From Planotetraspora silvatica (lineage in GTDB: Bacteria > Actinomycetota > Actinomycetes > Streptosporangiales > Streptosporangiaceae): 64,000 nucleotides of DNA. Location of the stretch: NCBI RefSeq assembly GCF_016863315.1, contig NZ_BOOQ01000010.1, positions 168,997 through 232,996 of the forward strand, read 5' to 3'. Positions 1 to 7,485 of the stretch are shown here, one piece after another. Position numbers and translations under genes: made by a program. Positions within the stretch are counted from its first letter, which is position 1; each line of letters begins with the position of its first letter. A model generated the notes under the pieces. The model saw only the letters and a list, made by a program, of their open reading frames with translations, was not told the origin of the DNA and made no database searches.

Positions 1-87
1 CAGGGCCAGCACGACGGTGAGGACGAGGAGTACGGCGGCCGTCATCACGGCCGAGCCGCGGAACTGGCGCCAGGTCAGCCAGATCAT
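1..87 (-). CDS. ABC transporter permease, N-terminal fragment (runs off window)
   Basis: Only the first 29 codons are present. They read as a start MIWLTWRQFRGS followed by a hydrophobic stretch (AAVLLVLTVVLAL), the usual N-terminus of the membrane subunit of actinobacterial exporters, where MIWLTWRQ is a very common opening. The ATG overlaps the stop of the upstream ATPase gene in an ATGA, so the two are translationally coupled and almost certainly form one transporter. The transported substrate cannot be told. Confidence 0.75.
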   Translation of the reverse strand, partial: MIWLTWRQFRGSAVMTAAVLLVLTVVLAL

Positions 88-971
88 TGCTGCACCTCCA
101 GGGGGGCTCGCCGGTTCTCCGTGGACTTGTCCATGTAGGCGAGGACGAGGTCTTCCAGGCTGAGCCGGCTGACCGTCCAGGCGGGGTCGTGGATCGGTGG
201 GTCGGTACGGATGACGACGGTGCTCTGCCGATCGGTGTGGCTGACGGAGATCACTCGCTGGTCGGAGGGGAACCGATCGAAGGCGTGGCGGGCGCCGGTG
301 AGGCGGTGGTGGGTGGCCAGTAACCGGTCGACTTCCCCGGCTACCCGGACGCGCGAGTCGACGAGGACGATCAGGTAGTCGCAGACCTTTTCCAGGTCGG
401 AGACCAGGTGGGAGGAGAGCACCACGCTCAGCTTGTGGTCGGCGGTGGCCTCCGTCAGCCCCTGGAGAAACTCGCGGCGGGCGAGCGGGTCGAGCGAAGC
501 CACCGGCTCGTCCATGATCAGTAGTTCGGGCCGCTTGGCCAGTCCCAGGGTGAGGGCGAGTTGGGCGCGCTGGCCGCCCGACAGCTTGCCTGCCCGGTGC
601 GAGGGATCGAGCCCGAGATGTCCGCTGCGCTCCCGCGCGAGCGCGGCGTCCCAGCGGGGGTTGAGCCGGGCGCCCAACCGCAGGTGTTCGGCAACGGTCA
701 ATGCCGCGTAGAGCGGGGTGTCCTGGGCGACGAACCCGACCCTGGCCAGCTGCGCGGGCGTGCTCCCGGGCCGCTCGCCGAGCACCGTGATGTCGCCCGT
801 CGTCGGTTGGAGCTGGCCGCCGGCCAGCTTCAGCAGTGTGGTCTTGCCGGCTCCGTTGGGGCCCACGAGCCCGACGACGTGGCCGGCCGGGATGTCGATG
901 GTGCAGTCGCTCAGTGCCCAGCGCTTGCCGTACCTCTTGCCCAGTGCCTGGGCTTGCAGGACAGAAGTCAC
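84..971 (-). CDS. ABC transporter ATP-binding protein
   Basis: A 295-aa nucleotide-binding subunit that powers the permease encoded directly downstream. Walker A is GPNGAGKTT (about residues 37-45), the signature is LSGGQ, and Walker B is LLIMDEP followed by the D-loop region ASLD. A switch His follows in LSSHL. The roughly 90-residue C-terminal extension after the ABC core is typical of CcmA/YtrB-like exporter ATPases. The start is GTG, chosen because GGAGG lies just upstream and the GTG overlaps the stop of a small upstream ORF (GTGA). The operon diverges from the two-component system at 1202, which may control it, as with bacitracin-type or envelope-stress exporters; that link is inference. 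Confidence 0.9.
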   Translation of the reverse strand: MTSVLQAQALGKRYGKRWALSDCTIDIPAGHVVGLVGPNGAGKTTLLKLAGGQLQPTTGDITVLGERPGSTPAQLARVGFVAQDTPLYAALTVAEHLRLGARLNPRWDAALARERSGHLGLDPSHRAGKLSGGQRAQLALTLGLAKRPELLIMDEPVASLDPLARREFLQGLTEATADHKLSVVLSSHLVSDLEKVCDYLIVLVDSRVRVAGEVDRLLATHHRLTGARHAFDRFPSDQRVISVSHTDRQSTVVIRTDPPIHDPAWTVSRLSLEDLVLAYMDKSTENRRAPLEVQQ

Positions 972-1111
972 GCGATGTCCTCCTGATAGGTGATCCGAAA
1001 GGCGGTCATGAACAGCGCCTCGACGCCTTCGGCGAGGCCGCGGCTCCAGAGCGGCGTGATTGGCGGGAACGAAACTAGGCGCTGCCCTTGCCGGTGCGCG
1101 TCGGCCGTCAT
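968..1111 (-). CDS. Small ORF coupled to the ABC operon, or remnant of a longer gene
   Basis: A 47-codon ATG ORF whose stop overlaps the GTG of the ABC ATPase in a GTGA, the same coupling used inside the operon. Its C-terminus reads ALFMTAFRITYQEDIA. The open frame continues upstream of the ATG to about 1190 without a stop, so it could equally be the tail of a decayed larger protein, for example a regulator that often heads such operons. I do not recognise a family. Support is the precise overlap and an open frame only. Confidence 0.35.
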   Translation of the reverse strand: MTADAHRQGQRLVSFPPITPLWSRGLAEGVEALFMTAFRITYQEDIA

Positions 1112-1201
1112 ACCGAGATCGCGTACTGCCTGAGAACGAGGGGCCGCCAGGTCATCCCTGCGATGTACTCCCGAAGACCATGAGTCCCGTCACAACGGCC
1201 G

Positions 1202-2686
1202 ATGCGGGACGGGCAGGCAGGCGGTGACAATGTGCCGGTGGAAACCGGTGAACGACCACCGTGGTGGCGGCATGTGCTCGATCTGGGCAGCCGGCTGGAC
1301 GAGGACTACCCGGACGGGCGGGGCGTCCGGGGCACGCAAGGGCTGAGTGGCGACGGACCCCCAAGGCCGTCTCGCAGAGCACTCGCCGTCGACGTGGTGG
1401 TCGCGATCGTCCTGATGGTCATCGCGGTGACCGTATCGGCGAAACATCCAGTGATCGCGGATCACTCCGAAGTGAGGGAGTACTTGCGGCTCCGACCTGT
1501 CGCTCCGCCCGCACCGCCGGTTCCTGATCTCCCGCCGGTTCCTGATCCCCCGACCGGCTACCCACCACCTCCTGGCGTCCCGTCCAACGGCCTGCCCCCA
1601 CCTTTTGGCGACCCGTCAGGCAACGCGCCTGCCAAGCCTCAGCCCTACGACCCGCCCGCGTTCCTGGTGGCGCTGACGGCGTTACCGCTGGCGGCGCGGC
1701 GCCGGTACCCGCTCATCACCTTCTGGGTGGTGCTGGCGGCGGCGCTGGCCACCCACGCGGCTGCCACCTGGATCACCGTGCTGACCTGCGCTGTCGCGGC
1801 GTACGGTGCCGTCGCCTACAGCCGTAACCGGTTCCTGGCCATAGGTGGCCTGGTGGTCGCGGCCGGGCTGGCCGGTGGCGCCTTCCGGGATGTCGCGCCT
1901 GGGCTGCCGAATTGGATGGGGCCGTTCGTCGTCCTGCTGAGCGTCGGCGTCTTCGGAAGCTCCGTCCGTTTCTGGCGGCGACAGCTGGGAGCCAGCCGGA
2001 ATCGGCTCGCCGAGTTGCAGCAGGCGCAGGCAGACGCCATGCGCAGGGCTGTCGAGGAGGAGCGCTCCCGCATTGCGGCCGAGCTTCACGATGTGGTGAC
2101 CCACAATGTCAGCGTGATGGTGATCCAGGCCGGCGCGGCCCGCAAGGTCATGGACATGGAGCCGGAGCAGTCGAAACAGGCTCTGCTCGCGATCGAGTCC
2201 GGCGGCCGGGCCGCCATGGCCGAACTGCGCAACGTCATGGGCCTGCTCGCCGGCCCGGGTGGCGAGCGTCTCGACGGGCCTTCCGACGGCCTCGAACCCC
2301 AACCCGGGCTCGACCAGCTCGACGCTCTGGTGGAACGGGTCCGCGCCGCCGGCGTGCCGGTGAGCGTCGAGGTGTCGCCGCCGGGGCCGCTGCCTCCCGG
2401 GATCGACCTCGCCGCCTACCGCGTCGTACAGGAGGCCCTCACCAACACGATCAAGCACGCGGCCGGGGCCGCCGCGTTCGTGACGATCGGTCAGGACGGC
2501 GACTGGCTGGAGATCGAGGTGACAGACACCGGCGGGACACGGAGTGCCTGGCCGCGGGCCGGCGACGGCAGGGGGCTGATCGGGTTGCGCGAGCGGCTCG
2601 CCGTCTACGGCGGGACTCTGGACGCCGGACGGACTCTCGGGGGCGGATTCCGGATCAAGGCCCGCGTCCCGTGGAGGACGACATGA
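1202..2686 (+). CDS. Sensor histidine kinase, LytS/NarL (HisKA_3) type
   Basis: A 494-aa membrane sensor kinase. A hydrophobic segment near residues 61-80 is followed by an unusually proline-rich stretch of about 55 residues (PPAPPVPDLPPVPDPP and similar), then a second block of membrane helices (about 150-260). The dimerisation/phosphoacceptor motif is ELHDVVTHN with His296. The ATPase domain has an N-box (QEALTNTIKHA) and a G-box (GRGLIGLRERL). The response-regulator ATG overlaps its stop (ATGA), so the pair is one transcript. No clear Shine-Dalgarno precedes the chosen ATG, and a GTG at 1231 is an alternative. The likely job is envelope-stress sensing, perhaps for the divergent ABC exporter; the signal is unknown. 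Confidence 0.88.
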   Translation: MRDGQAGGDNVPVETGERPPWWRHVLDLGSRLDEDYPDGRGVRGTQGLSGDGPPRPSRRALAVDVVVAIVLMVIAVTVSAKHPVIADHSEVREYLRLRPVAPPAPPVPDLPPVPDPPTGYPPPPGVPSNGLPPPFGDPSGNAPAKPQPYDPPAFLVALTALPLAARRRYPLITFWVVLAAALATHAAATWITVLTCAVAAYGAVAYSRNRFLAIGGLVVAAGLAGGAFRDVAPGLPNWMGPFVVLLSVGVFGSSVRFWRRQLGASRNRLAELQQAQADAMRRAVEEERSRIAAELHDVVTHNVSVMVIQAGAARKVMDMEPEQSKQALLAIESGGRAAMAELRNVMGLLAGPGGERLDGPSDGLEPQPGLDQLDALVERVRAAGVPVSVEVSPPGPLPPGIDLAAYRVVQEALTNTIKHAAGAAAFVTIGQDGDWLEIEVTDTGGTRSAWPRAGDGRGLIGLRERLAVYGGTLDAGRTLGGGFRIKARVPWRTT

Positions 2687-3354
2687 CCGAGCGGTTGCGC
2701 GCCGTCATCGCCGACGACCAGGCACTGGTACGCACGGGATTCCGCATGATCCTCGCCGCCGACGGCATCGAAGTGGCGGCAGAGGCCGCCGATGGGGACG
2801 AAGCCGTCGCCGCGGTCCGCCGTACCAGGCCCGACGTCGTGCTCATGGACATCCGGATGCCGCGGATGGACGGCCTCGAAGCCACCCGGCGGATCCTCGC
2901 GGGCGGCGCCGAGGACACCCGCGTGCTGATCCTGACCACCTACGACCTCGACCACTATGTGTACGCCGCGCTCGCCGCGGGGGCGAGCGGGTTCCTGCTC
3001 AAGGACGTCACACCCGAACACCTGGTGGCCGCGGTACGCCTGGTGCGCTCCGGCGACGCCCTGCTCGCGCCCACCATCACCCGCCGCCTGGTTGAACGTT
3101 TCGCCCGCCGCGACAACGTGAAGCCCACCCTCCACCGCGATCTGTCCCAGCTGACGCCTCGGGAACTGGACGTGCTGCGCCTGCTCGCGACCGGCCTGAG
3201 CAACGCCGAACTCGCCGACCGGCTGACCCTCAGCGTGGCCACGGTGAAGACTCACGTCGCGCGCATCCTGGCCAAGCTCGGCCTGCGTGACCGTGTCCAA
3301 GCCGTGGTGGTCGCCTACGAGACCGGCCTGATCTCCCCCGGCGGCACCGGTTGA
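2683..3354 (+). CDS. Two-component response regulator, NarL/FixJ family
   Basis: A 223-aa cytoplasmic regulator partnered with the upstream kinase through an ATGA overlap. The receiver domain has the acidic pair in IADDQ, the phosphoacceptor Asp56 in VVLMDIRMP, a switch Thr in LILTTYD and a Lys in LLKDV. The C-terminal LuxR-type HTH covers about residues 155-215 (LTPRELDVLRLLATGLSN, then KTHVARILAKL). Length and order are standard for the family. It should bind DNA as a phosphorylated dimer, probably upstream of its own operon or of the divergent ABC genes. Confidence 0.93.
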   Translation: MTERLRAVIADDQALVRTGFRMILAADGIEVAAEAADGDEAVAAVRRTRPDVVLMDIRMPRMDGLEATRRILAGGAEDTRVLILTTYDLDHYVYAALAAGASGFLLKDVTPEHLVAAVRLVRSGDALLAPTITRRLVERFARRDNVKPTLHRDLSQLTPRELDVLRLLATGLSNAELADRLTLSVATVKTHVARILAKLGLRDRVQAVVVAYETGLISPGGTG

Positions 3355-3448
3355 CCTGAATCCACTGGACAACGGCGCCAAGCGGCAAGTACCTGAAGTG
3401 TGGACTTGCCACAACAGTGTTCGGGAGGCTTTCGGCATGCCGGTCGCG

Positions 3449-4345
3449 TCAGGTGCTCCCGGAGGGATCTGAGGCCTGCCCGCCGTTCTCCTCGTGCGAG
3501 GCCTTGTGTTGTGAGGCCGCTACCACGATCTGTTCGGTGTCCTTGTTGCGCGTCACCCAGAGATAGACCAGCGCGCCGACGAACAGCACGATCGAGGTCC
3601 ACTGGTTGATCCGCAGCCCCAGGAGCGTCACCGCGTGGTCCACTCCGCCCACCGGGTCGATCCGCAGCCCCTCGATCCAGAACCGCCCGAACGTGTAGCC
3701 GGCGACGTAGAGGGCGAACAGGCGGCCGTGGCGCAGCGTGAACCGCCTGCCGGCCAGGATCAGTCCGAAACCGAGCGCCGCGTCCCACAGCGACTCGTAC
3801 AGGAACGTCGGGTGGTAGAGCACGCCTGCCTCGCCGCCGTGCGCCTGGTCGATCTCCAGGCCCCACGGCAACGTGGTCGGACTGCCGTAAAGCTCCTGGT
3901 TGAACCAGTTGCCCCAGCGGGCGATCGCCTGCCCGAACGCGATGCCGGGCGCGACCGTGTCGGCCACGGCGCCCAGAGACAGCCCCCGGCGGCGGCAGGC
4001 CAGCCACATGCCCACGCCTCCCAGGGCGATCGCGCCCCAGATGCTGAGCCCGCCTTCCCAGATGAACAGCGCCCGGTAGGGCTCCTTGATCGCGCGCGGG
4101 CCGAAGTAGGTCTGCCAGTCGGTGATGACGTGGTAGAGGCGAGCGCCGATCAGACCGAAGATCACTGCGGGGACCGCGATGTCGCTGATCGCGCCCTTCT
4201 CGCCGCCGCGGGCGCGCCAGCGGCGCTCGCTAAGCCAGATGCCGAAGGCGATCGCGAGGACGAAGCACAATGCGTAGGCCCGGATCGGGATGAATCCGAG
4301 ATGCCAGACCCCTTCGGCAGGGCTCGGAATCGAGGCGAGGGGCAT
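3449..4345 (-). CDS. lgt: Prolipoprotein diacylglyceryl transferase
   Basis: Transfers diacylglycerol from phosphatidylglycerol to the lipobox cysteine of prolipoproteins in the cytoplasmic membrane. The 298-aa protein shows the Lgt signature around GLIGARLYHVITDW and the conserved GQAIARWGNWFNQELYG segment, with about seven hydrophobic helices and a polar C-terminal tail. The frame stays open far upstream, but the family N-terminus begins at MPLASIPSPAEGVWHLG, so ATG 4345 is chosen. It converges with the response-regulator gene. Standing alone here, away from its usual trp-linked context, it may be one of several lgt copies; that cannot be judged from this window. Confidence 0.93.
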   Translation of the reverse strand: MPLASIPSPAEGVWHLGFIPIRAYALCFVLAIAFGIWLSERRWRARGGEKGAISDIAVPAVIFGLIGARLYHVITDWQTYFGPRAIKEPYRALFIWEGGLSIWGAIALGGVGMWLACRRRGLSLGAVADTVAPGIAFGQAIARWGNWFNQELYGSPTTLPWGLEIDQAHGGEAGVLYHPTFLYESLWDAALGFGLILAGRRFTLRHGRLFALYVAGYTFGRFWIEGLRIDPVGGVDHAVTLLGLRINQWTSIVLFVGALVYLWVTRNKDTEQIVVAASQHKASHEENGGQASDPSGST

Positions 4346-4521
4346 GCCGGTGAGGCTAGTCAACGTGAGGCCGCTCGGCCGCCTTCGTGACCTGATCGCA
4401 AACCTTCTACGACGTGACGTGGCATAGACGAGCCGGTGCAGCGTTCGACGGCGGCCTTGATACGGTCTTCGGCCGTGCTGGGCGTCTGGGTCGCGCGGCA
4501 CGCACCTGCATGGCGAGTTTT

Positions 4522-5397
4522 CTACGCGTTCAGGTCGGCCGGGCCGCCCGTGGTCACGCCCTCCAGGGGGGCGTCCGTCGCCTCCGCCGACTCGCGCTGG
4601 GTGCGGACGTCGGCCAGTCGGGCGTTCAGGGCGTGTTCGATGGCCTGGTAGGCGTCGCTGCCCAAGACCAAGCGGCGGGGTGCCGGGTTCTGGTCGACGG
4701 CGGCGATCATCGCGGTGGCCATCCGGGCCGGGTCGCCTATGGCTTCGGTCGTGCGTTCGGTGAGGATGCGGCGGATTCCCGCGGCGGGCGTGCCGTCGTA
4801 GGCCTCGATGCGGTCGGCCAGCACCGAACTGCCGTAGCGGAAGTTGGTGCGGGCGCCGCCTGGCTCGACGATGGTGACGCCGATGCCGAACGGGGCCACC
4901 TCGCCGGTCAGCGCATCCGCGAATCCTTCCACGCCCCACTTCGTGGCGTGGTACAGGGACCCGCCCGGCCACGCCGCCTGGCCGCCGACCGAGGAGAGTT
5001 GCAGGATCCGGCCGCCGCCCTGCCGGCGCAGGTGCGGCAGCGCGGCGCGGATCAGCCGGATCGAGCCGGTCAGATTGGTCGCGATCTGATGCACCACCTG
5101 CTCGTCGGTGAACTCCTCGGCCGCGCCCATCAGGCCGTACCCGGCATTGCTGACCACGACGTCGATCCGGCCCAGGGCGGCCCATGCTTCGTCGACCACC
5201 GCGGTGATCTCGGCCGGGTCGGTGACGTCGAGGTGGGCCGCGCGGAAGGCGTCCGGCCAGCGGGCCGACAGATCGTCGACGCTGCCGAGAGCGCGGAAGG
5301 TGCCGACGACGCGGTCGCCACCGGACAGGAGTTGCTCGCTGAGGTGCCGGCCGAAACCGCTGTTGGCTCCGGTGATGAGCCAGGTTCGTGAAGTCAT
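4522..5397 (-). CDS. Short-chain dehydrogenase/reductase (SDR)
   Basis: A 291-aa classical SDR with the NAD(P)-binding motif TGANSGFG near the N-terminus, the NAG motif (VVSNAGYG), catalytic Ser in LSSVGG and the YxxxK pair (YHATKWG). The specificity loop and C-terminal region resemble the oxidoreductases commonly encoded next to XRE-MmyB regulators in actinomycetes. The ATG at 5397 is chosen because the Rossmann motif begins right after it; the open frame upstream is non-coding. It is divergent from the regulator at 5501, which probably controls it. Confidence 0.88.
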   Translation of the reverse strand: MTSRTWLITGANSGFGRHLSEQLLSGGDRVVGTFRALGSVDDLSARWPDAFRAAHLDVTDPAEITAVVDEAWAALGRIDVVVSNAGYGLMGAAEEFTDEQVVHQIATNLTGSIRLIRAALPHLRRQGGGRILQLSSVGGQAAWPGGSLYHATKWGVEGFADALTGEVAPFGIGVTIVEPGGARTNFRYGSSVLADRIEAYDGTPAAGIRRILTERTTEAIGDPARMATAMIAAVDQNPAPRRLVLGSDAYQAIEHALNARLADVRTQRESAEATDAPLEGVTTGGPADLNA

Positions 5398-5456
5398 GCC
5401 GGTAGCGTGCGCCGAACCCGGCAAATCAACTATTCCCCTGTTGAGAGGGGTGCTGC

Positions 5457-5480
5457 CAGGGCTACCCAGTGGGGGCCCTG
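5457..5480. promoter_or_regulatory. Inverted repeat in SDR/XRE divergent promoter
   Basis: CAGGGC (5457-5462) and GCCCTG (5475-5480) form perfect 6-bp arms around 12 bases, 20 bp before the regulator start. A second imperfect element, CCCCT/AGGGG, lies just upstream near 5435-5450. Placement between a regulator and its divergent target makes this a candidate operator; binding is inferred. Confidence 0.4.
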
Positions 5481-5500
5481 ACCGGCTTAGGGTCGAGAGC

Positions 5501-6361
5501 GTGAACCTGATCGGCGAATACCTGCGGGCCCGGCGCGAGCTGATCCGGCCCGAGGATGTCGGGCTGCCCCACAACGGCCATCGGCGGGTGCCGGGGCTGC
5601 GACGGGACGAACTGGCCATGCTCGCCGGGATCAGCACCGAGTACTACACGCGGCTCGAGCAGGGCCGCGACCGACGTCCCTCACCCCAGGTGATCGATGC
5701 GATCGCCCGCGCGCTCGGCCTCGACGAGGACGCGACCGCACACCTGCACGCGCTCGGCGCCCCGGAGGAACCTCGGCGGCGGCGCCCCGAGCGGGTCCGA
5801 CCAGGCGTGCAATCTGTGCTCGACGTCTGGCACAACACCCCCGCGTACGTCCAGGGGCCGTTCCAGGACGTCCTGGCGGCCAACCGTCTCGCCATGGCGT
5901 TGTCGCCGATCTTCACCCCGGGCACCAACGTTCTCCGCTCGGTGCTGCTCGACCCTGCCGTGCAGGAGTTTCTGCCCGGCTGGCAGAACCGGATCAGCAG
6001 TCTGGTCGCCGCCCTGCGGGTGATGGTCGGCCCGGACGTCGACAACCCGCGCTTGACCGACCTGGTCGGCGAACTGTCGGTGAAGAGCGACCTGTTCCGC
6101 CGGCTCTGGTCGCGCCACGACGCCAAGCCGCATCCGGGCGGCGGTGTGCACCGCCTGCGGCACCCGATCGTCGGCGATCTCGAGCTGCGCTATGAGAAGT
6201 TCGCCGTCACCGGCGTCGACGGGCAACTGCTCGTCGTCTACCACGCCGAGCCGGGCTCACCGAGTGCCGACGCCCTCACCCTGCTGGGGTCGCTGCCGGA
6301 GGAATCCGCGTCGCGCCCTCCCCAAACCGTGTCTCGAAGTCACGCGCGTCCCGCTCGCTGA
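5501..6361 (+). CDS. XRE-family transcriptional regulator with MmyB-like ligand domain
   Basis: A 286-aa DNA-binding protein. The N-terminal HTH has the hallmark RRVPGLRRDELAMLAGIS followed by YYTRLEQGRDRRPS. The C-terminal two thirds match the MmyB-like PAS/lipid-binding domain seen in regulators that sit opposite SDR genes (segments HNTPAYVQGPFQDVLAAN and LRHPIVGDLELRYEKF). The start is GTG 5501, with no strong ribosome-binding site, so it may be leaderless. The 3' end overlaps the convergent phosphotransferase gene by 22 bases. Repression of the divergent SDR gene, relieved by a small hydrophobic ligand, is the usual arrangement. Confidence 0.9.
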   Translation: MNLIGEYLRARRELIRPEDVGLPHNGHRRVPGLRRDELAMLAGISTEYYTRLEQGRDRRPSPQVIDAIARALGLDEDATAHLHALGAPEEPRRRRPERVRPGVQSVLDVWHNTPAYVQGPFQDVLAANRLAMALSPIFTPGTNVLRSVLLDPAVQEFLPGWQNRISSLVAALRVMVGPDVDNPRLTDLVGELSVKSDLFRRLWSRHDAKPHPGGGVHRLRHPIVGDLELRYEKFAVTGVDGQLLVVYHAEPGSPSADALTLLGSLPEESASRPPQTVSRSHARPAR

Positions 6362-7233
6362 CCGTCATAGGAGGCTTCGGAGAAGGTCCGGTGGAGGTGG
6401 GCCAAACCGGCGTCCGCGTACTGCCGGGCGCCGGTGCGCAGGCCGTACGCGATGTCTTCCAGCAGCGAGCACCGGGCGTAGAAGACGGCCCGCTCGTGCC
6501 CGGCGACGTCGAAAGGGCCCTCGTAGTGCGTCAGCGTCAGGTCGAAGATCTCCGGACCGAGGTCCCGGTAGATCAGGGCGAGGTCGTAGGCGGGATCGGC
6601 GAGGGCCGCGTCGGTCCAGTCGATGACCCCCGTGACGGTGCTCGTCTCGACGTTCACGAGGATGTGCTCGCTGCCCAGGTCGTTGTGGCAGAAGGCAAGC
6701 GTGTCGGGCCCCTGTGGAGCCGTGTGGGCGAGGAAGTCCTCGACGAGGCGGCGAGAAGGCACCGGAATGTGCGGCACGATGTCTCGGTAGTCCCGCTCGG
6801 CATCCTCCCGTAGGTCTCCCAGCGGATAGGCGTCGCGCGGCACCAGCGCCGCCATCCGCTCTGCCGGGGCCGTGTGGAGCCGACTGAGGAAGGCCCCCAG
6901 AGGTGCCGCCAGTCGCACGGGCTCCGGGACCGGATGCAGGTTCAGCGGAAGGCCTGGGAGCTTTGCGTATGCGAGGATGCCCGCACCGTCCTCCACGAAG
7001 ATCGGCTGAGGTACGGGCAGTGGGGACAGTTCGCTCACGACGGCCAGAAGGGCCGCCTCGCGCCGAGTCGCCTCGCGCCGGGAGGTCGGGTCGTCGTCCC
7101 TTCTCTGCCGTACGACGATCTCACCGTTGACCTCGTACGCGATGTTGTCCGATCCGCCGCCCAGGCCGGTGATGGTCCTGATCTCGTACCCGGGCAGATG
7201 CCGGGCCAGTAACCGGAGGATGTGGTCGGTCAT
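6340..7233 (-). CDS. Aminoglycoside-phosphotransferase-like kinase (APH family)
   Basis: A 297-aa small-molecule kinase fold. The N-lobe has a nucleotide-loop-like GLGGGSDNIAYEV and the strand EIVVRQRR. The catalytic loop reads LAFCHNDLGSEHILV; the usual HxDxxxxN has His in place of the metal-binding Asn. The DFG-equivalent is GVIDWTDAALADPAYDLA. The substrate is unknown; such actinobacterial proteins range from aminoglycoside and macrolide kinases to choline or homoserine kinases. ATG 7233 is chosen because the frame upstream runs through a tRNA-like fragment. Confidence 0.82.
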   Translation of the reverse strand: MTDHILRLLARHLPGYEIRTITGLGGGSDNIAYEVNGEIVVRQRRDDDPTSRREATRREAALLAVVSELSPLPVPQPIFVEDGAGILAYAKLPGLPLNLHPVPEPVRLAAPLGAFLSRLHTAPAERMAALVPRDAYPLGDLREDAERDYRDIVPHIPVPSRRLVEDFLAHTAPQGPDTLAFCHNDLGSEHILVNVETSTVTGVIDWTDAALADPAYDLALIYRDLGPEIFDLTLTHYEGPFDVAGHERAVFYARCSLLEDIAYGLRTGARQYADAGLAHLHRTFSEASYDGQRAGRA

Positions 7234-7239
7234 CCCCGC

Positions 7240-7294
7240 ACTCCAAACCTCGCTACCAGGACTTGAACCTCGGATCTGTTCCTTGTCAGGCACG
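7240..7294 (-). other. Degenerate tRNA 3'-half-like fragment
   Basis: On the minus strand this reads like the 3' half of a tRNA: a T-arm-like CGAGG-TTCAAGT-CCTGG with 4 of 5 stem pairs, preceded by CTGACAAGG. No D-arm, no proper acceptor stem and no CCA are visible, so it is not a functional tRNA gene. It may be debris of a tRNA gene or of an integration site. Confidence 0.3.
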
Positions 7295-7485
7295 CGTCGG
7301 TGTCCAATGTGACGACCCGTTCCCGCACCCGGCGTTCGGACTCCGCGCCGGAACGCTACCGCCGGATGATCCGCCGGTCACAAATGTCGGAGATATGCCG
7401 CTTGATCGTCAAGGACGATTCACCGGTGGGTTCGGCAACACCGAAATGCTCGACACATTACTGGGATTTGTCGAGAGGGTCGGAC

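Noticed and set aside
3449..5185. Single 578-aa protein covering lgt and upstream DNA
   Set aside because: The part before 4345 is antisense to the SDR gene in a low-complexity Arg/Gly-rich frame; the Lgt family start is at 4345.
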